NCBI RefSeq assembly: GCF_024614185.1
Contig: NZ_JAHTLF010000015.1
Span: 248,001-312,000, forward strand
Reading direction: 5' to 3'
DNA length: 64,000 bases
Source of the DNA: Nocardioides carbamazepini
GTDB taxonomy: Bacteria; Actinomycetota; Actinomycetes; Propionibacteriales; Nocardioidaceae
Each line of letters starts with the position of its first letter. Position 1 is the stretch's first letter. This document shows positions 44,263 through 53,870 of the stretch, in pieces. The notes under the pieces were generated by a model. The model saw only the letters and a list, made by a program, of their open reading frames with translations. It was not told the DNA's origin and did not search any database. A program made the position numbers and the translations under genes.

Positions 44263-45381
44263 TCACTCCTCGTCGGCGGCGAAGTCCTCGTTGTGGGTCC
44301 CGGGCCGCGGCGCCCAGGGCAGCTCCTTCGCCGGGCGTACGACGACCAGCCGGTCGCCGCGGGCGAGCAGGGTCACGACCGGGTCGAAGTAGCGGTACAC
44401 CTTCTCGTCGCGGACCACGGCGATCACCTGGTCGGGCAGCGACTGGGGCGGCATGCCGACCTCGTTGACGAGCAGCTCCCGCTCGGCGACCTCGAGCCCT
44501 TCCCCGTAGGTCAGCAGGTCCTCCATCACCGAGCCCAGCGTGGGCGAGAGCGTGGACAGACCGAGGAGCCGGCCGACGGCGTCGGAGGAGGTGATGACCG
44601 AGTCGGCGCCGGACTGGCGCATGAGCGGGGCGTTCTCCTGCTCGCTCACCGCCGCGACGATCCAGGCGTCCGGGTTGAGCTGGCGCACGGTGAGGGCGGC
44701 GAGGACGTTGGAGTCGTCGCGGCCGGTCGTGATGATCACCTGGTCGGCCTCGGCCACGCCGGCGCGCTGCAGGACTCCGCGACGGGTGGCGTCGCCCGTG
44801 ACGACGGCGAGCTGGTCGGCGTGGGCGTCGGCCAGCGCGACCGGGCTGGGGTCGACGACGACCACGTGCTCGCGATCGAGGCCGTTGTTGACGAGGGTCT
44901 CGACGGCGCTGCGGCCCTTGGTCCCGTAGCCGATGACCACGACGTGGTGTCCCATGTTCTTCCTCCAACGGGTGATCCGGAACATCTCACGGCCGCGCTG
45001 CGCCAGCACCTCGAGGGTGGTGCCGATCAACAGCACGAGGAAGCCGATGCGGGCCGGGGTGATGACGAAGGCATTGACCAGCCGCGCACCGTCACTGACG
45101 GGCGTCACGTCGCCGTAGCCGGTCGTGCTCAGCGTGACGGTCGTGTAGTAGATCGCGTCGACCAGCGTGATCTCGCCGTTGGGGCTGGCCGCGGTGGGGG
45201 CGTCGCCGCCGTCGCGGTAGCCGTGCCGGTCGAGGTAGACCAGCAGGACCGTCCCGGCCAGGATCCCCAGCGCGAGGAGCAGGCGGCGGCCCAGCTGCCA
45301 CCACGGCGACCGGATCCGCTCGGGCAGCGCGATGTGCCCCGTGAGGGGCGTCTCCGCCGGTCCACTGCTCCGCAAGCCCAC
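44263..45381 (-). CDS. Potassium channel with RCK/TrkA domain
   Basis: 372 aa. Two membrane helices flank a pore loop with selectivity filter TTGYGDV (86-92); a short connector leads to an RCK domain (VVVIGYGTKGRSAVETLV, Rossmann GxGxxG, and GDATRRGVL) and a RCK-C part. This is the MthK/Kch-type two-TM architecture. The RCK domain would bind nucleotide or ions and gate K+ flux. GTG start. Convergent neighbours none; it follows the YihY gene on the same strand. Confidence 0.9.
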   Translation of the reverse strand: MGLRSSGPAETPLTGHIALPERIRSPWWQLGRRLLLALGILAGTVLLVYLDRHGYRDGGDAPTAASPNGEITLVDAIYYTTVTLSTTGYGDVTPVSDGARLVNAFVITPARIGFLVLLIGTTLEVLAQRGREMFRITRWRKNMGHHVVVIGYGTKGRSAVETLVNNGLDREHVVVVDPSPVALADAHADQLAVVTGDATRRGVLQRAGVAEADQVIITTGRDDSNVLAALTVRQLNPDAWIVAAVSEQENAPLMRQSGADSVITSSDAVGRLLGLSTLSPTLGSVMEDLLTYGEGLEVAERELLVNEVGMPPQSLPDQVIAVVRDEKVYRYFDPVVTLLARGDRLVVVRPAKELPWAPRPGTHNEDFAADEE

Positions 45382-45391
45382 GGCCCGGAAC

Positions 45392-46351
45392 CTACTCCAC
45401 CGGGTCCGGGTTGCGGCGCAGCAGGCGGTCCAGCAGCTCCCGGCGCGCCCGCTGGGTCGCCTCCTGCGGGAACACCTCGTCGAAGGCGGCGTTGACGCCG
45501 GCGCCGATGAGGACGGCGAGCGCGGCGATGTAGAGCCAGATCAAGATGGCGATCGGGGCGGCGAGCGGGCCGTAGATCGAGTGGGAGTCCTCGGCGGTCA
45601 CGGTCAGCACCCAGCGCAGCAGGTAGGACCCGAGGATCCAGCTGGCGAGCGAGAACACCGCACCGGGCAGGTTGAAGCTCCAGTCGGTCCGCACCGGCAC
45701 CGACACGTGGTAGAGCGTCGCCAGGAAGCACACGCACATGACGATGATCAGCGGCCAGTAGAACCCCATCAGGAACTCGGCCCGGTTCGGCAGCCAGGAG
45801 CGGACCAGCTTGGGCCCCGCCACCACCAGCGGCAGTGTGATCGCCCCGGTGATCACGGCGAGGATGTAGAGCACGAAGGACAGCGCGCGGGTGCGCACGA
45901 TCCCGCGGTGCCCGCCGAGCCCGTGCATGATCGTGATGGTGTCGACGAAGACGTTGAGCGCCCGCGATCCCGACCACAGGGCGAGCACGAAGCCCAGCGA
46001 GATCACGTCGAACCGGCCACCCCTGAGCACGTCGTCCACCGTCGGCTTGATGACGTTGTCGACGGCCGTGTCGGTGAGGAAGCGCGAGAACAGGTCGACC
46101 ACCGCTCGGCGTACCTCCTCCACCTGAGCGGCGGTGAAGTGCTCGGTGACGTAGCCGACGCCGCCGGCGAGGGCGAAGATCAGCGGCGGCACGGAGACGA
46201 CCGCGAAGAAGGCGGCCTCCGCAGCCAGGCCCGTGACCCGGTACTTCAGGCACGAGCTCACCGTGGTCACGACCAGGCGCCACACGAGGTGGGCGAGGCG
46301 GTGGAGCCACGGCACGCGCTGAGTGCCCGAGTCCTCCGCCATGGGACTCAC
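45392..46351 (-). CDS. YihY/BrkB family inner membrane protein
   Basis: 319 aa with six hydrophobic segments and the family pattern: LAAEAAFFAVVSVPPLIFAL near residue 42, ISLGFVLALWSGSRALNVFVDTI, SIYGPLAAPIAILIWLY and LIGAGVNAAFDEV. Once annotated as RNase BN, the family is now regarded as a membrane protein of unknown function. GTG at 46351 or ATG at 46342 may be the start. Confidence 0.9.
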   Translation of the reverse strand: MSPMAEDSGTQRVPWLHRLAHLVWRLVVTTVSSCLKYRVTGLAAEAAFFAVVSVPPLIFALAGGVGYVTEHFTAAQVEEVRRAVVDLFSRFLTDTAVDNVIKPTVDDVLRGGRFDVISLGFVLALWSGSRALNVFVDTITIMHGLGGHRGIVRTRALSFVLYILAVITGAITLPLVVAGPKLVRSWLPNRAEFLMGFYWPLIIVMCVCFLATLYHVSVPVRTDWSFNLPGAVFSLASWILGSYLLRWVLTVTAEDSHSIYGPLAAPIAILIWLYIAALAVLIGAGVNAAFDEVFPQEATQRARRELLDRLLRRNPDPVE

Positions 46352-46432
46352 GCTATCCGCCCGGTGCCACGGCCCCGGGGACCCGGACGGCGTGACGATC
46401 AGGTGATCTGCGCCGCTCGGGTCCCCGCCCCG

Positions 46433-47812
46433 TCAGACCGGCTGCGGCTCCCGCGCGGGCCGGTCGACGGCAGTCTCGGGCGCCGGTACGGCGGCCGGGC
46501 CGTGGTCATCGACCATGGTGGTCTCGTCGAACGGGTCGTCGCCGGCGAGGACCCGGTCCAGCTGGGCGCGGTCGAGGCTCCCGGTCCAGTGCCCGACCAG
46601 GACGGTGCCGACGGCGTTGCCCGCGAAGTTGGTCAGCGCCCGGGCCTCCGACATGAACCGGTCGATGCCGACGATCAGGCCGACCCCGTCGACCAGCTCG
46701 GGGCGGTGCGACTGGAGACCGCCGGCGAGCACGGCCATGCCGGAGCCCGTGACGCCGGCGGCGCCCTTGGCGGCGATCATCATGAACAGCAACAGCGAGA
46801 TCTGCTCGCCCACCGCGAGCGGGCTGCCGACCGCCTCGGCGATGAAGATCGACGCCATCGTCAAGTAGATCGCGGTGCCGTCGAGGTTGAAGGAGTACCC
46901 CGTCGGGACGACCACGCCCACGGTCGTCTTGTCGACGCCGGCGTGCTCGAGCTTGGCGATCGCCCGCGGCAGCGCCGACTCCGAGGACGAGGTGGCGAGG
47001 ATGAGCAGGAACTCCCGGCCGAGGTAGCGCAGCAGGGCGAAGATGTTGATGCCCGTGGTGACCTTGAGCAGCAGCCCGAGGACGACCACGACGAACAGCA
47101 CGCAGGTGACGTAGAAGCCGATCATCAGCACGGCGAGGCTCTTCAGCGCATCGACGCCGCCCTGGCCGGTGACCGCCGCCATCGCGCCGAAGGCACCGAC
47201 CGGAGCGGCCCACATGATCATCGCGAGCAGCCGGAAGACCAGCCGCTGGAGGTGGCCGACCGCCGTGATGATCGGCGCGCTGGTCGCCCCCATCCGCTGC
47301 AGCGCGAACCCGACGAGCAGGGCGACGAGCAGGGTCTGCAGCACGCTGCCGCTGGTGAGGGCGCTGAACACCGAGGTCGGGATGATGCCGAGCAGGAACG
47401 CCGTCGTGTCGGCATGGCCCTCGGCCGCCTTCTCCTGGGCGGTGGCCGCGGCCTCGGCGGTGAGGTGCAGGCCGTCGCCGGGGTGCAGCAGGTTGCCGAC
47501 GACCATGCCGATGGTCAGCGCCACCGTCGACATCACCAGGAAGTAGCCGAGTGCGAGACCGCCGACCCGGCCGACCTTGGCCGCGCTGGCGACCGACCCG
47601 ACGCCGAGCACGATCGTGCAGAAGATGACCGGCTGGATCATCATCTTGATCAGGTTGACGAAGCCCTCGCCGAGCGGCTTGAGCTCGACCGCGAAGGCGG
47701 GGAACAGCAGGCCGGTCGCGATGCCGAGGAGCACCGCGCCGATCACCGCGAGATAGAGGTAGTGCGTCCGCGAGCCGCGCTGGGCGGCGCTCTCCGTACT
47801 GGTCGTGCCCAT
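46433..47812 (-). CDS. dctA: C4-dicarboxylate:cation symporter
   Basis: Takes up succinate, fumarate or malate with H+/Na+. 459 aa, DAACS family: YSFNLDGTAIYLTMASIF (hallmark segment), SSSESALPRAI (serine-rich hairpin), GVTGSGMAVLAGG and NFAGNAVGTVLV are all present. ATG with GGAGG 4 nt upstream. It is divergent from a DcuS/DcuR-like pair, which probably induces it in response to dicarboxylates. Confidence 0.93.
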   Translation of the reverse strand: MGTTSTESAAQRGSRTHYLYLAVIGAVLLGIATGLLFPAFAVELKPLGEGFVNLIKMMIQPVIFCTIVLGVGSVASAAKVGRVGGLALGYFLVMSTVALTIGMVVGNLLHPGDGLHLTAEAAATAQEKAAEGHADTTAFLLGIIPTSVFSALTSGSVLQTLLVALLVGFALQRMGATSAPIITAVGHLQRLVFRLLAMIMWAAPVGAFGAMAAVTGQGGVDALKSLAVLMIGFYVTCVLFVVVVLGLLLKVTTGINIFALLRYLGREFLLILATSSSESALPRAIAKLEHAGVDKTTVGVVVPTGYSFNLDGTAIYLTMASIFIAEAVGSPLAVGEQISLLLFMMIAAKGAAGVTGSGMAVLAGGLQSHRPELVDGVGLIVGIDRFMSEARALTNFAGNAVGTVLVGHWTGSLDRAQLDRVLAGDDPFDETTMVDDHGPAAVPAPETAVDRPAREPQPV

Positions 47813-47887
47813 GGTTCCTCCGTGGTTGTCGGGCGGTCGAGCTGAGGTACTCCGCCACTGTGCGACCGGACGTGACGACGGTCACCG

Positions 47888-47905
47888 TTGTGTTCGTTGT
47901 GTTCG
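47888..47905. promoter_or_regulatory. Tandem 9-mer repeat, candidate response-regulator site
   Basis: Two adjacent exact copies of TTGTGTTCG in the 139-bp gap between dctA and the sensor kinase gene. Adjacent direct repeats are usual for CitB/DcuR-type regulators. Confidence 0.4.
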
Positions 47906-47951
47906 TGGCTCAGGTCACATCCGGAGCGCCGCAGTGGGCGACAATGACGAG

Positions 47952-49550
47952 ATGCCGCGCCTCCGCCTGCTCCGCGACCGCCCGGTCGCCCGCCAGGTGC
48001 TGGTCCTGCAGGTCGGCACCGTGCTGCTGCTGGTCGTGGTCGGCATCCTGATGGCGTCGTACGACGCCCGCCGCGACTCGCGCAGCCGGGCGACCCAGCG
48101 CGCGGTGGCCGTGGCCCAGACCGTGGCCGACTCCCCCACCGTCCGCGAGGCGCTGCGCGGCGCGGACCCGACCGCGGCGCTGCAGCCGTGGACCGAGGAG
48201 GTCCGCCGCGACACGGACACGGACTTCGTCGTCGTGATGGGCCTGGACCGCACCCGCTACACACACACCGATCCGGACCGGATCGGCGGAAGGTTCGTCG
48301 GCGACCTCGGCAGCGCCCCCGAGGGTGCCGTGTTCACCCAGGAGTACACCGGCACCCTGGGCCCGTCGGTGCGCTCGGTCGTCCCCGTCGAGGACGGCGG
48401 CCGGGTGGTCGCCCTCGTCTCCGTGGGGATCACCATCAGCGACATCGACCGCGGCCTGCGCCGCGACGTCACCGTCGTGGTGCTGTGCGGCCTGCTCGTG
48501 CTGTTCCTCGGCCTGGCCGGCGCCTGGCTCCTCGGCCGGCGCCTGCACCGGGTCACCCACGGGATGGGCGAGCAGGAGCTGGCCCGGATGTACGAGTACT
48601 ACTCGGCGGTGCTCCACTCGGTCCGCGAGGGACTGCTGCTCCTCGACGGCGAGGGCCGGGTGCAGCTGGTCAACGACGAGGCGCGGCGGCTGCTCGCCCT
48701 GCCGGCCGACGTCGTGGGACGTCCGGTCGAGGAGCTCGACCTGGCCCCGGGCCTGGTCGCCGCCGCGCGAGGACGCACCGCCGAGTCCGACGATCTCTAC
48801 CTCGCGGGCGAGCGGATCCTCGTGGTCTCCTCCGCCCCCGCCCGCTGGGACGGGCGCGAGGTCGGATCCGTCGTCACCCTGCGCGACCACACCGAGCTCC
48901 GCTCGGTGACCGGCGAGCTCGAGGTGGTCCGCCGGCTCACCGAGTCGCTGCGCTCGCAGAACCACGAGTCCGCCAACCGGCTGCACACCGTGGTCTCCCT
49001 CATCGAGATGGGCCGGGCCGAGGAGGCGGTCGAGTTCGCGACCTCCGAGCTGCACGTCGCCCAGCTGCTCACCGACCGGGTCGTGGGCGCGGTCGACGAC
49101 CCGATCGTGGCCGCCCTGCTGCTCGGCAAGTCCGCCGAGGCGGCCGAGCGCGGTATCGACCTCGCCATCGGCGGGACCGTGCCCGAGGACGTCGGCATCC
49201 CGGCCCGTGACCTCGTGACGGTCGTCGGGAACCTCGTCGACAACGCCTTCGACGCCGTCTCCGAAGCCGATTCCCGACGGGTGGCGATCGCCTTCGAGGG
49301 CGGTGCCACCACGCTCCGGGTCCGGGTGGGCGACAGCGGGCCCGGCCTGGACGAGGAAGCGGCCGCGCGGGTGCTGGACCGCGGCTGGACCACCAAGGCG
49401 GCACCCGGCACCGGCCGCGGCCTCGGTCTGGCCCTGGTCGTGCAGACCGCCCGCCGCCACGGCGGCACGGTCGACGTCGGCCGTTCCTCCCTCGGCGGCG
49501 CGGAGTTCACCGTGACGCTGCACCCGGCATCCGAGGGAGCCGGGGTGTGA
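47952..49550 (+). CDS. Sensor histidine kinase, CitA/DcuS family
   Basis: 532 aa. Helix 14-36, extracytoplasmic PASTA-like sensor (PDC fold expected) with RTRYTHTDPDRIGGRF as in CitA/DcuS ligand pockets, helix 174-196, cytoplasmic PAS (about 216-315), then a Spo0B-type dimerisation region with His338 in QNHESANRLHTVVSLIEMG and a HATPase domain (NLVDNAFDAV, GDSGPGLD, GRGLGLALV). Likely a di- or tricarboxylate sensor controlling the divergent dctA. ATG at 47952; stop overlaps the regulator start. Confidence 0.9.
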   Translation: MPRLRLLRDRPVARQVLVLQVGTVLLLVVVGILMASYDARRDSRSRATQRAVAVAQTVADSPTVREALRGADPTAALQPWTEEVRRDTDTDFVVVMGLDRTRYTHTDPDRIGGRFVGDLGSAPEGAVFTQEYTGTLGPSVRSVVPVEDGGRVVALVSVGITISDIDRGLRRDVTVVVLCGLLVLFLGLAGAWLLGRRLHRVTHGMGEQELARMYEYYSAVLHSVREGLLLLDGEGRVQLVNDEARRLLALPADVVGRPVEELDLAPGLVAAARGRTAESDDLYLAGERILVVSSAPARWDGREVGSVVTLRDHTELRSVTGELEVVRRLTESLRSQNHESANRLHTVVSLIEMGRAEEAVEFATSELHVAQLLTDRVVGAVDDPIVAALLLGKSAEAAERGIDLAIGGTVPEDVGIPARDLVTVVGNLVDNAFDAVSEADSRRVAIAFEGGATTLRVRVGDSGPGLDEEAAARVLDRGWTTKAAPGTGRGLGLALVVQTARRHGGTVDVGRSSLGGAEFTVTLHPASEGAGV

Positions 49551-50239
49551 GCGTCCGGGTGCTGGTGGTCGAGGACGAGGAGCTGGCGGCCGAGGCGCAT
49601 GCGGCGTACGTCGACCGGGTGCCCGGCTTCACGCTGGCCGGGGTCGCCCGCTCGGCCCGCGAGGCCGTCCGGGCGCTGGAGTCCTCCCGCGACGCGGGCA
49701 CGCCCGTCGACCTCGTCCTCCTCGACCTGAACCTCCCCGACGGGCACGGCCTCGGCCTGCTCGCCGGCCTGCGCGGCGCCGGCCACCAGTGCGACGTCAT
49801 CGCGGTGACCGCCGCGCGCGACACCCAGGTGGTGCGCCGGGCGGTCGGCCAGGGCGTCGTGCTCTACCTGCTCAAGCCGTTCACCTTCGCGACCTTCCGC
49901 GCCAAGCTCGAGCAGTACGCCGCCTACCGGGCCGAGCTCGAGGCCGCCCCCGCCGAGGTGGTGCAGGACGAGGTCGACCGGCTGCTCGGGTCACTGCGCC
50001 CGAGCACGAGCGCGCCGCTGCCCAAGGGGATGAGCGCGGAGACGCTGCGCGGGGTCACCGCCGCGCTCCGCGAGGCGCACGGCGAGCTCTCGGCGAGCGA
50101 GGTCGCCGCGGCCGTGGGCAGCTCGCGCGTCACCGCGCGGCGCTACCTCGAGCACCTCGCCGACCAGGGGCTCGCCGCCCGCGGCCTGAGGTACGGCGCG
50201 AGCGGCGGGCGCCCCGAGGTCAGCTACTCATGGCGTTGA
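49547..50239 (+). CDS. Response regulator, CitB/DcuR family
   Basis: 230 aa, GTG start overlapping the kinase stop. Receiver domain with acidic DE pair at 10-12, phospho-acceptor Asp60 (VLLDLNLPDG), and Lys110 (YLLKPF). The C-terminal part (LSASEVAAAVGSSRVTARRYLEHLADQGL) is the DcuR/CitB winged HTH. Probable activator of dctA. Confidence 0.92.
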   Translation: MSVRVLVVEDEELAAEAHAAYVDRVPGFTLAGVARSAREAVRALESSRDAGTPVDLVLLDLNLPDGHGLGLLAGLRGAGHQCDVIAVTAARDTQVVRRAVGQGVVLYLLKPFTFATFRAKLEQYAAYRAELEAAPAEVVQDEVDRLLGSLRPSTSAPLPKGMSAETLRGVTAALREAHGELSASEVAAAVGSSRVTARRYLEHLADQGLAARGLRYGASGGRPEVSYSWR

Positions 50240-50246
50240 GCCTCGG

Positions 50247-50303
50247 CGCAACTACCAGATTCGCGCCCGCGAGCGCCGCGAGAGAACAGAATCGGTAGTT
50301 GCG
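50247..50303. terminator. Long inverted repeat between convergent regulator gene and glyA
   Basis: Arms CGCAACTACC-A-GATTC (50247-50262) and GAATC-GGTAGTTGCG (50289-50303) pair with one bulge around a 26-nt loop. It can terminate both the response-regulator gene and glyA. Confidence 0.6.
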
Positions 50304-50315
50304 TGGCAGCCAGAC

Positions 50316-51767
50316 TCAGCTGAGATCGAGACCGGGGTACAGCGGGTGCTTGTCGAGCAGCTCCGCCGACGCCGCGCGGACCTTGTCGGCCACCCCGTCC
50401 GCCAGCACGTAGGAGGCCTTCGACGGCGCACCGGCCGACGTCGTACCGGGCTGGGTGTTCCGGAGGACCTCGACGATGAGCTCGGCCACCACGTCGAACT
50501 CGGCGGCACCGAAGCCCCGGCTGGTCAGGGCGGGCGTGCCGACCCGGATGCCGGAGGTGTACCAGGCGCCGTTGGGGTCGGCCGGCACCGAGTTGCGGTT
50601 GGTGACGACGCCCGCCTCCAGCAGCGCGGACTCGGCCTGGCGGCCGGTGAGCCCGAAGGAGCTGACGTCGAGCAGCACGATGTGGTTGTCGGTGCCGTCG
50701 GTGACCAGCCGGGTGTCGCGCTTCATCAGACCGTCGGCCAGAGCGTGCGCGTTGTCGGCGATCGCCTGGGCGTAGCTGCGGAACTCGGGGGTCCGGGCCT
50801 CGGCGAAGGCGACGGCCTTGGCGGCCATCACGTGCGGCAGCGGGCCGCCGAGCACCATCGGGCAGCCGCGGTCGACGCTCGGCGCGTACTCCTCGGTGGC
50901 CAGGATGAAGCCACCACGCGGGCCCCGCAGCGACTTGTGGGAGGTGCTGGTGACGACGTGGGCGAACGGGATCGGGTCCTCGTCGCCGGTGAACACCTTG
51001 CCGGCGACCAGGCCGGCGAAGTGGGCCATGTCGACCATGAGGGTGGCGCCGACCTCGTCGGCGATCTCGCGCATCTTGGCGAAGTTCAGCCGGCGCGGGT
51101 ACGCCGAGTAGCCGGCGACCAGGATGAGCGGCTTGAACTCCTTGGCCTTCGCCCGCAGCGCGTCGTAGTCGACCAGCCCGGTCTCCGGGTCGGTGCCGTA
51201 CTGCTGCTGGTGGAACATCTTGCCGCTGATGTTGGGGCGGAAGCCGTGGGTCAGGTGCCCGCCGGCGTCGAGGCTCATGCCGAGCAGGCGCTGGTTGCCG
51301 AACTCGTGGCGCAGCTTCTCCCAGTCAGCCTCGGAGAGGTCGTTCATGCTCTTGACGCCCGCGTTCGCGAGCCACGGGCTCTCGACGCGGTGCGCGAGGA
51401 TCGCCCAGTACGCCGTCAGGTTGGCGTCGATGCCGGAGTGCGGCTGGACGTAGGCGTACTCCGAGCCGAACAGCTCGCGGGCGTGCTCGGCGGCGAGCGC
51501 CTCGACGGTGTCGACGTTCTGGCAGCCGGCGTAGAAGCGGTGGCCGACCGTGCCCTCGGCGTACTTGTCGCTGAACCAGCTGCCCATGGTCAGCAGCACG
51601 GCCGGCGACGCGTAGTTCTCGCTGGCGATCAGCTTGAGCGACGCTCGCTGGTCGGCGAGCTCCTGGCGCGTCGCCTCCGCGACGCGCGGCTCGACGGAGG
51701 CGATGACCTCCAGGGCCTGCTGGTAGGCGCTGCTGACGAGGTCGCCGTTGAAGGGGTGGTCGCTCAT
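50316..51767 (-). CDS. glyA: Serine hydroxymethyltransferase
   Basis: Interconverts serine and glycine, supplying one-carbon units on tetrahydrofolate. 483 aa, longer than the usual 420-430 because of an insert near residues 125-165 typical of one actinobacterial GlyA subgroup. PLP-binding Lys278 in [14 protein letters not shown], active-site [12 protein letters not shown] and GHRFYAG are intact. Upstream DNA (51768-51984) shows no recognised glycine riboswitch. Confidence 0.93.
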   Translation of the reverse strand: MSDHPFNGDLVSSAYQQALEVIASVEPRVAEATRQELADQRASLKLIASENYASPAVLLTMGSWFSDKYAEGTVGHRFYAGCQNVDTVEALAAEHARELFGSEYAYVQPHSGIDANLTAYWAILAHRVESPWLANAGVKSMNDLSEADWEKLRHEFGNQRLLGMSLDAGGHLTHGFRPNISGKMFHQQQYGTDPETGLVDYDALRAKAKEFKPLILVAGYSAYPRRLNFAKMREIADEVGATLMVDMAHFAGLVAGKVFTGDEDPIPFAHVVTSTSHKSLRGPRGGFILATEEYAPSVDRGCPMVLGGPLPHVMAAKAVAFAEARTPEFRSYAQAIADNAHALADGLMKRDTRLVTDGTDNHIVLLDVSSFGLTGRQAESALLEAGVVTNRNSVPADPNGAWYTSGIRVGTPALTSRGFGAAEFDVVAELIVEVLRNTQPGTTSAGAPSKASYVLADGVADKVRAASAELLDKHPLYPGLDLS

Positions 51768-51984
51768 GGCGCCCAGCGTAGTGCCGCGCGCGCGGCGCGC
51801 TCGGGCGGGCGGCGTGTGCCGAACCTACTGGCGGGTTGGCAGGCGCGGCCTGGTGTGACGTGCATCGCAGGCCACGCCTGAACCCACCTTGCCGTCGAGC
51901 ATTCTGTCCACATTTCGAGAACGCCATCCACATATTGAGATTCAGATTTGTGGAACAGGCGTCCGAGGGATGAGACTCATTGAC
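51768..51984. promoter_or_regulatory. Divergent control region between glyA and the sulfur operon
   Basis: Holds two 13-bp imperfect direct repeats, CCACATTTCGAGA (51908-51920) and CCACATATTGAGA (51928-51940), spaced 20 bp, i.e. about two helical turns. They lie before the cysteine-type leader peptide and are candidates for a sulfur regulator. No riboswitch was recognised. Confidence 0.4.
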
Positions 51985-52074
51985 ATGGTCTCTGCTGCCA
52001 CTCATGCGCACCTCGTGGTTCGTCGCCACGTGGACTTCGGGCGCACGCGCAGCATGATGTGTTGGCCCCGCTGA
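51985..52074 (+). CDS. Attenuator leader peptide of the sulfite reductase operon
   Basis: 29 aa from ATG at 51985, ending HLVVRRHVDFGRTRSMMCWPR. It fits the actinobacterial leader pattern RRHVDxxRxxSxxC found before cysteine and sulfate-assimilation genes. A Cys codon near the stop would let translating ribosomes sense charged tRNA-Cys. ATG at 51970 could extend it by five residues. Downstream 78 bp leads to sir; an attenuator hairpin was not resolved by eye. Confidence 0.7.
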   Translation: MVSAATHAHLVVRRHVDFGRTRSMMCWPR

Positions 52075-52151
52075 CGTCGCCGCCGCATCCACCCGAGCCG
52101 CGCGCCTGATCCTCCCTCGGCGCGCCCATCAGCGAAGGACCTCCTCTCCGC

Positions 52152-53870
52152 ATGCCTGATCTGCGCTTCAAGCCCGAACCGGCCAAGTACACCGAGATCC
52201 CGCGGCCCCGCCGCGCGGAGGGCCAGTGGGCCCTCGGCTACACCGAGCCGCTCAACAAGAACGAGCAGTCGAAGAAGGACGACGACCCGCTCAACGTGCG
52301 GGACCGGATCCTCTACACCTACTCCAAGCGCGGCTTCGACTCCATCGACCCGGCCGACCTGCGCGGCCGGTTCCGTTGGATGGGCCTCTACACCCAGCGC
52401 AAGCCCGGCATCGACGGCGGCAAGACCGGCTCCCTCGAAGAGGAGGAGCTGGACGACCGCTACTTCATGATGCGGGTCCGCTCCGACGGCAAGCTGCTCT
52501 CCCCCGCCGCGGTGCGCGCGCTCGGCCAGATCGGCGTCGACTTCGCCCGCGACACGGCCGACGTCACCGACCGGCAGAACATCCAGTACCACTGGATCGA
52601 CATCGAGAGCGTCCCGGAGATCTGGGAGCGGCTCGAAGCCGTCGGCCTGCACTCCATGGAGGCCTGTGGTGACTCGCCGCGACCGTTCCTCGGCTCGCCG
52701 GTCGCCGGCGTCGCCAAGGACGAGATCATCGACGGCACCCCGGCGCTGGAGGAGATCGAGCGCCGCTTCATCGGCAACAAGGACTTCTCGAACTTCCCCC
52801 GGAAGTTCAAGACCGCCGTCACCGGACACCCGAGCCAGGACGTCTCGCCCGAGACCAACGACGTGTCCTTCGTCGGCACCGTCCACCCCGAGCACGGCCC
52901 CGGCTTCGACGTGTGGGTCGGCGGTGGCCTGTCCACCAACCCGATGCTCGCCCAGAAGCTCGGCGTGTGGATCCCGCTCGACGAGGTCCCCGACGTGTGG
53001 TCCGGTGTCGCCGGCATCTTCCGCGACTACGGCTACCGCCGACTGCGCTCGCGGGCCCGCCTGAAGTTCCTCGTGGCCGACTGGGGCGTCGAGAAGTTCC
53101 GCGAGGTGCTGGAGAACGAGTACCTCGGCAAGAAGCTCGCCACCCTCGCCTCGCCCGAGTCACCCGTCGGTCACCGCGACCACGTCGGCGTCCACGAGCA
53201 GAAGGACGGCCGCTTCTACGTCGGCGTCGCGCCGACCGCGGGCCGGGTGTCCGGCACGCTGCTGGTGCAGCTGGCCGACCTCCTCGAGGAGTACGGCGTC
53301 ACCGGGGCCCGCCTCACGCCGTACCAGAAGATCGTGCTGATCGGCGTCGACGGCGCGGTCCTCGACGAGCTGCTGGACCGGCTCGACACGATCGGGCTCA
53401 GCGGCCGTCCGTCGGCATGGCGGCGCAACACCATGGCATGCACCGGCATCGAGTTCTGCAAGCTGGCCATCGTCGACACCAAGAACCGCGCCAGCGACCT
53501 GGTCGACGAGCTCGAGCGTCGCTTCCCCGATCTCGACACGCCCATCACGATCAACGTCAACGGCTGCCCCAACGCCTGCGCCCGGACCCAGGTCGCCGAC
53601 TTCGGCCTCAAGGGCCAGCTGGTCGTCGACGAGAACGGCGACCAGGTCGAGGGCTTCCAGGTCCACCTCGGTGGCGCGATCGGCCTGCGGGCCAACTTCG
53701 GCCGCAAGCTGCGTGCCCACAAGGTGACCAGCAAGGGTCTCGACGACTACGTGTCCACCGTGGTCGCCAACTACCTCGCCGACCGCACCAAGGACGAGGC
53801 GTTCGATGCCTGGGTGCACCGTGCCGACGAGCAGCTGCTGCGCGGCGAGAAGGCGCTGGAGTCCGTCTGA
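52152..53870 (+). CDS. Ferredoxin-dependent sulfite reductase (NirA/SirA type)
   Basis: Six-electron reduction of sulfite to sulfide (or nitrite to ammonia in paralogues). 572 aa, with two ferredoxin-like and two nitrite/sulfite reductase domains. The siroheme/4Fe-4S ligands are in TMACTGIEFCKLA and NVNGCPNACARTQ near the C-terminal third. Neighbouring cysH and CbiX genes argue for sulfite reductase. The stop shares a base with the next ATG (TGATG). Confidence 0.93.
   Translation: MPDLRFKPEPAKYTEIPRPRRAEGQWALGYTEPLNKNEQSKKDDDPLNVRDRILYTYSKRGFDSIDPADLRGRFRWMGLYTQRKPGIDGGKTGSLEEEELDDRYFMMRVRSDGKLLSPAAVRALGQIGVDFARDTADVTDRQNIQYHWIDIESVPEIWERLEAVGLHSMEACGDSPRPFLGSPVAGVAKDEIIDGTPALEEIERRFIGNKDFSNFPRKFKTAVTGHPSQDVSPETNDVSFVGTVHPEHGPGFDVWVGGGLSTNPMLAQKLGVWIPLDEVPDVWSGVAGIFRDYGYRRLRSRARLKFLVADWGVEKFREVLENEYLGKKLATLASPESPVGHRDHVGVHEQKDGRFYVGVAPTAGRVSGTLLVQLADLLEEYGVTGARLTPYQKIVLIGVDGAVLDELLDRLDTIGLSGRPSAWRRNTMACTGIEFCKLAIVDTKNRASDLVDELERRFPDLDTPITINVNGCPNACARTQVADFGLKGQLVVDENGDQVEGFQVHLGGAIGLRANFGRKLRAHKVTSKGLDDYVSTVVANYLADRTKDEAFDAWVHRADEQLLRGEKALESV

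Noticed and set aside
51768..51984. Glycine riboswitch upstream of glyA
   Set aside because: No conserved glycine-aptamer segments were recognised.
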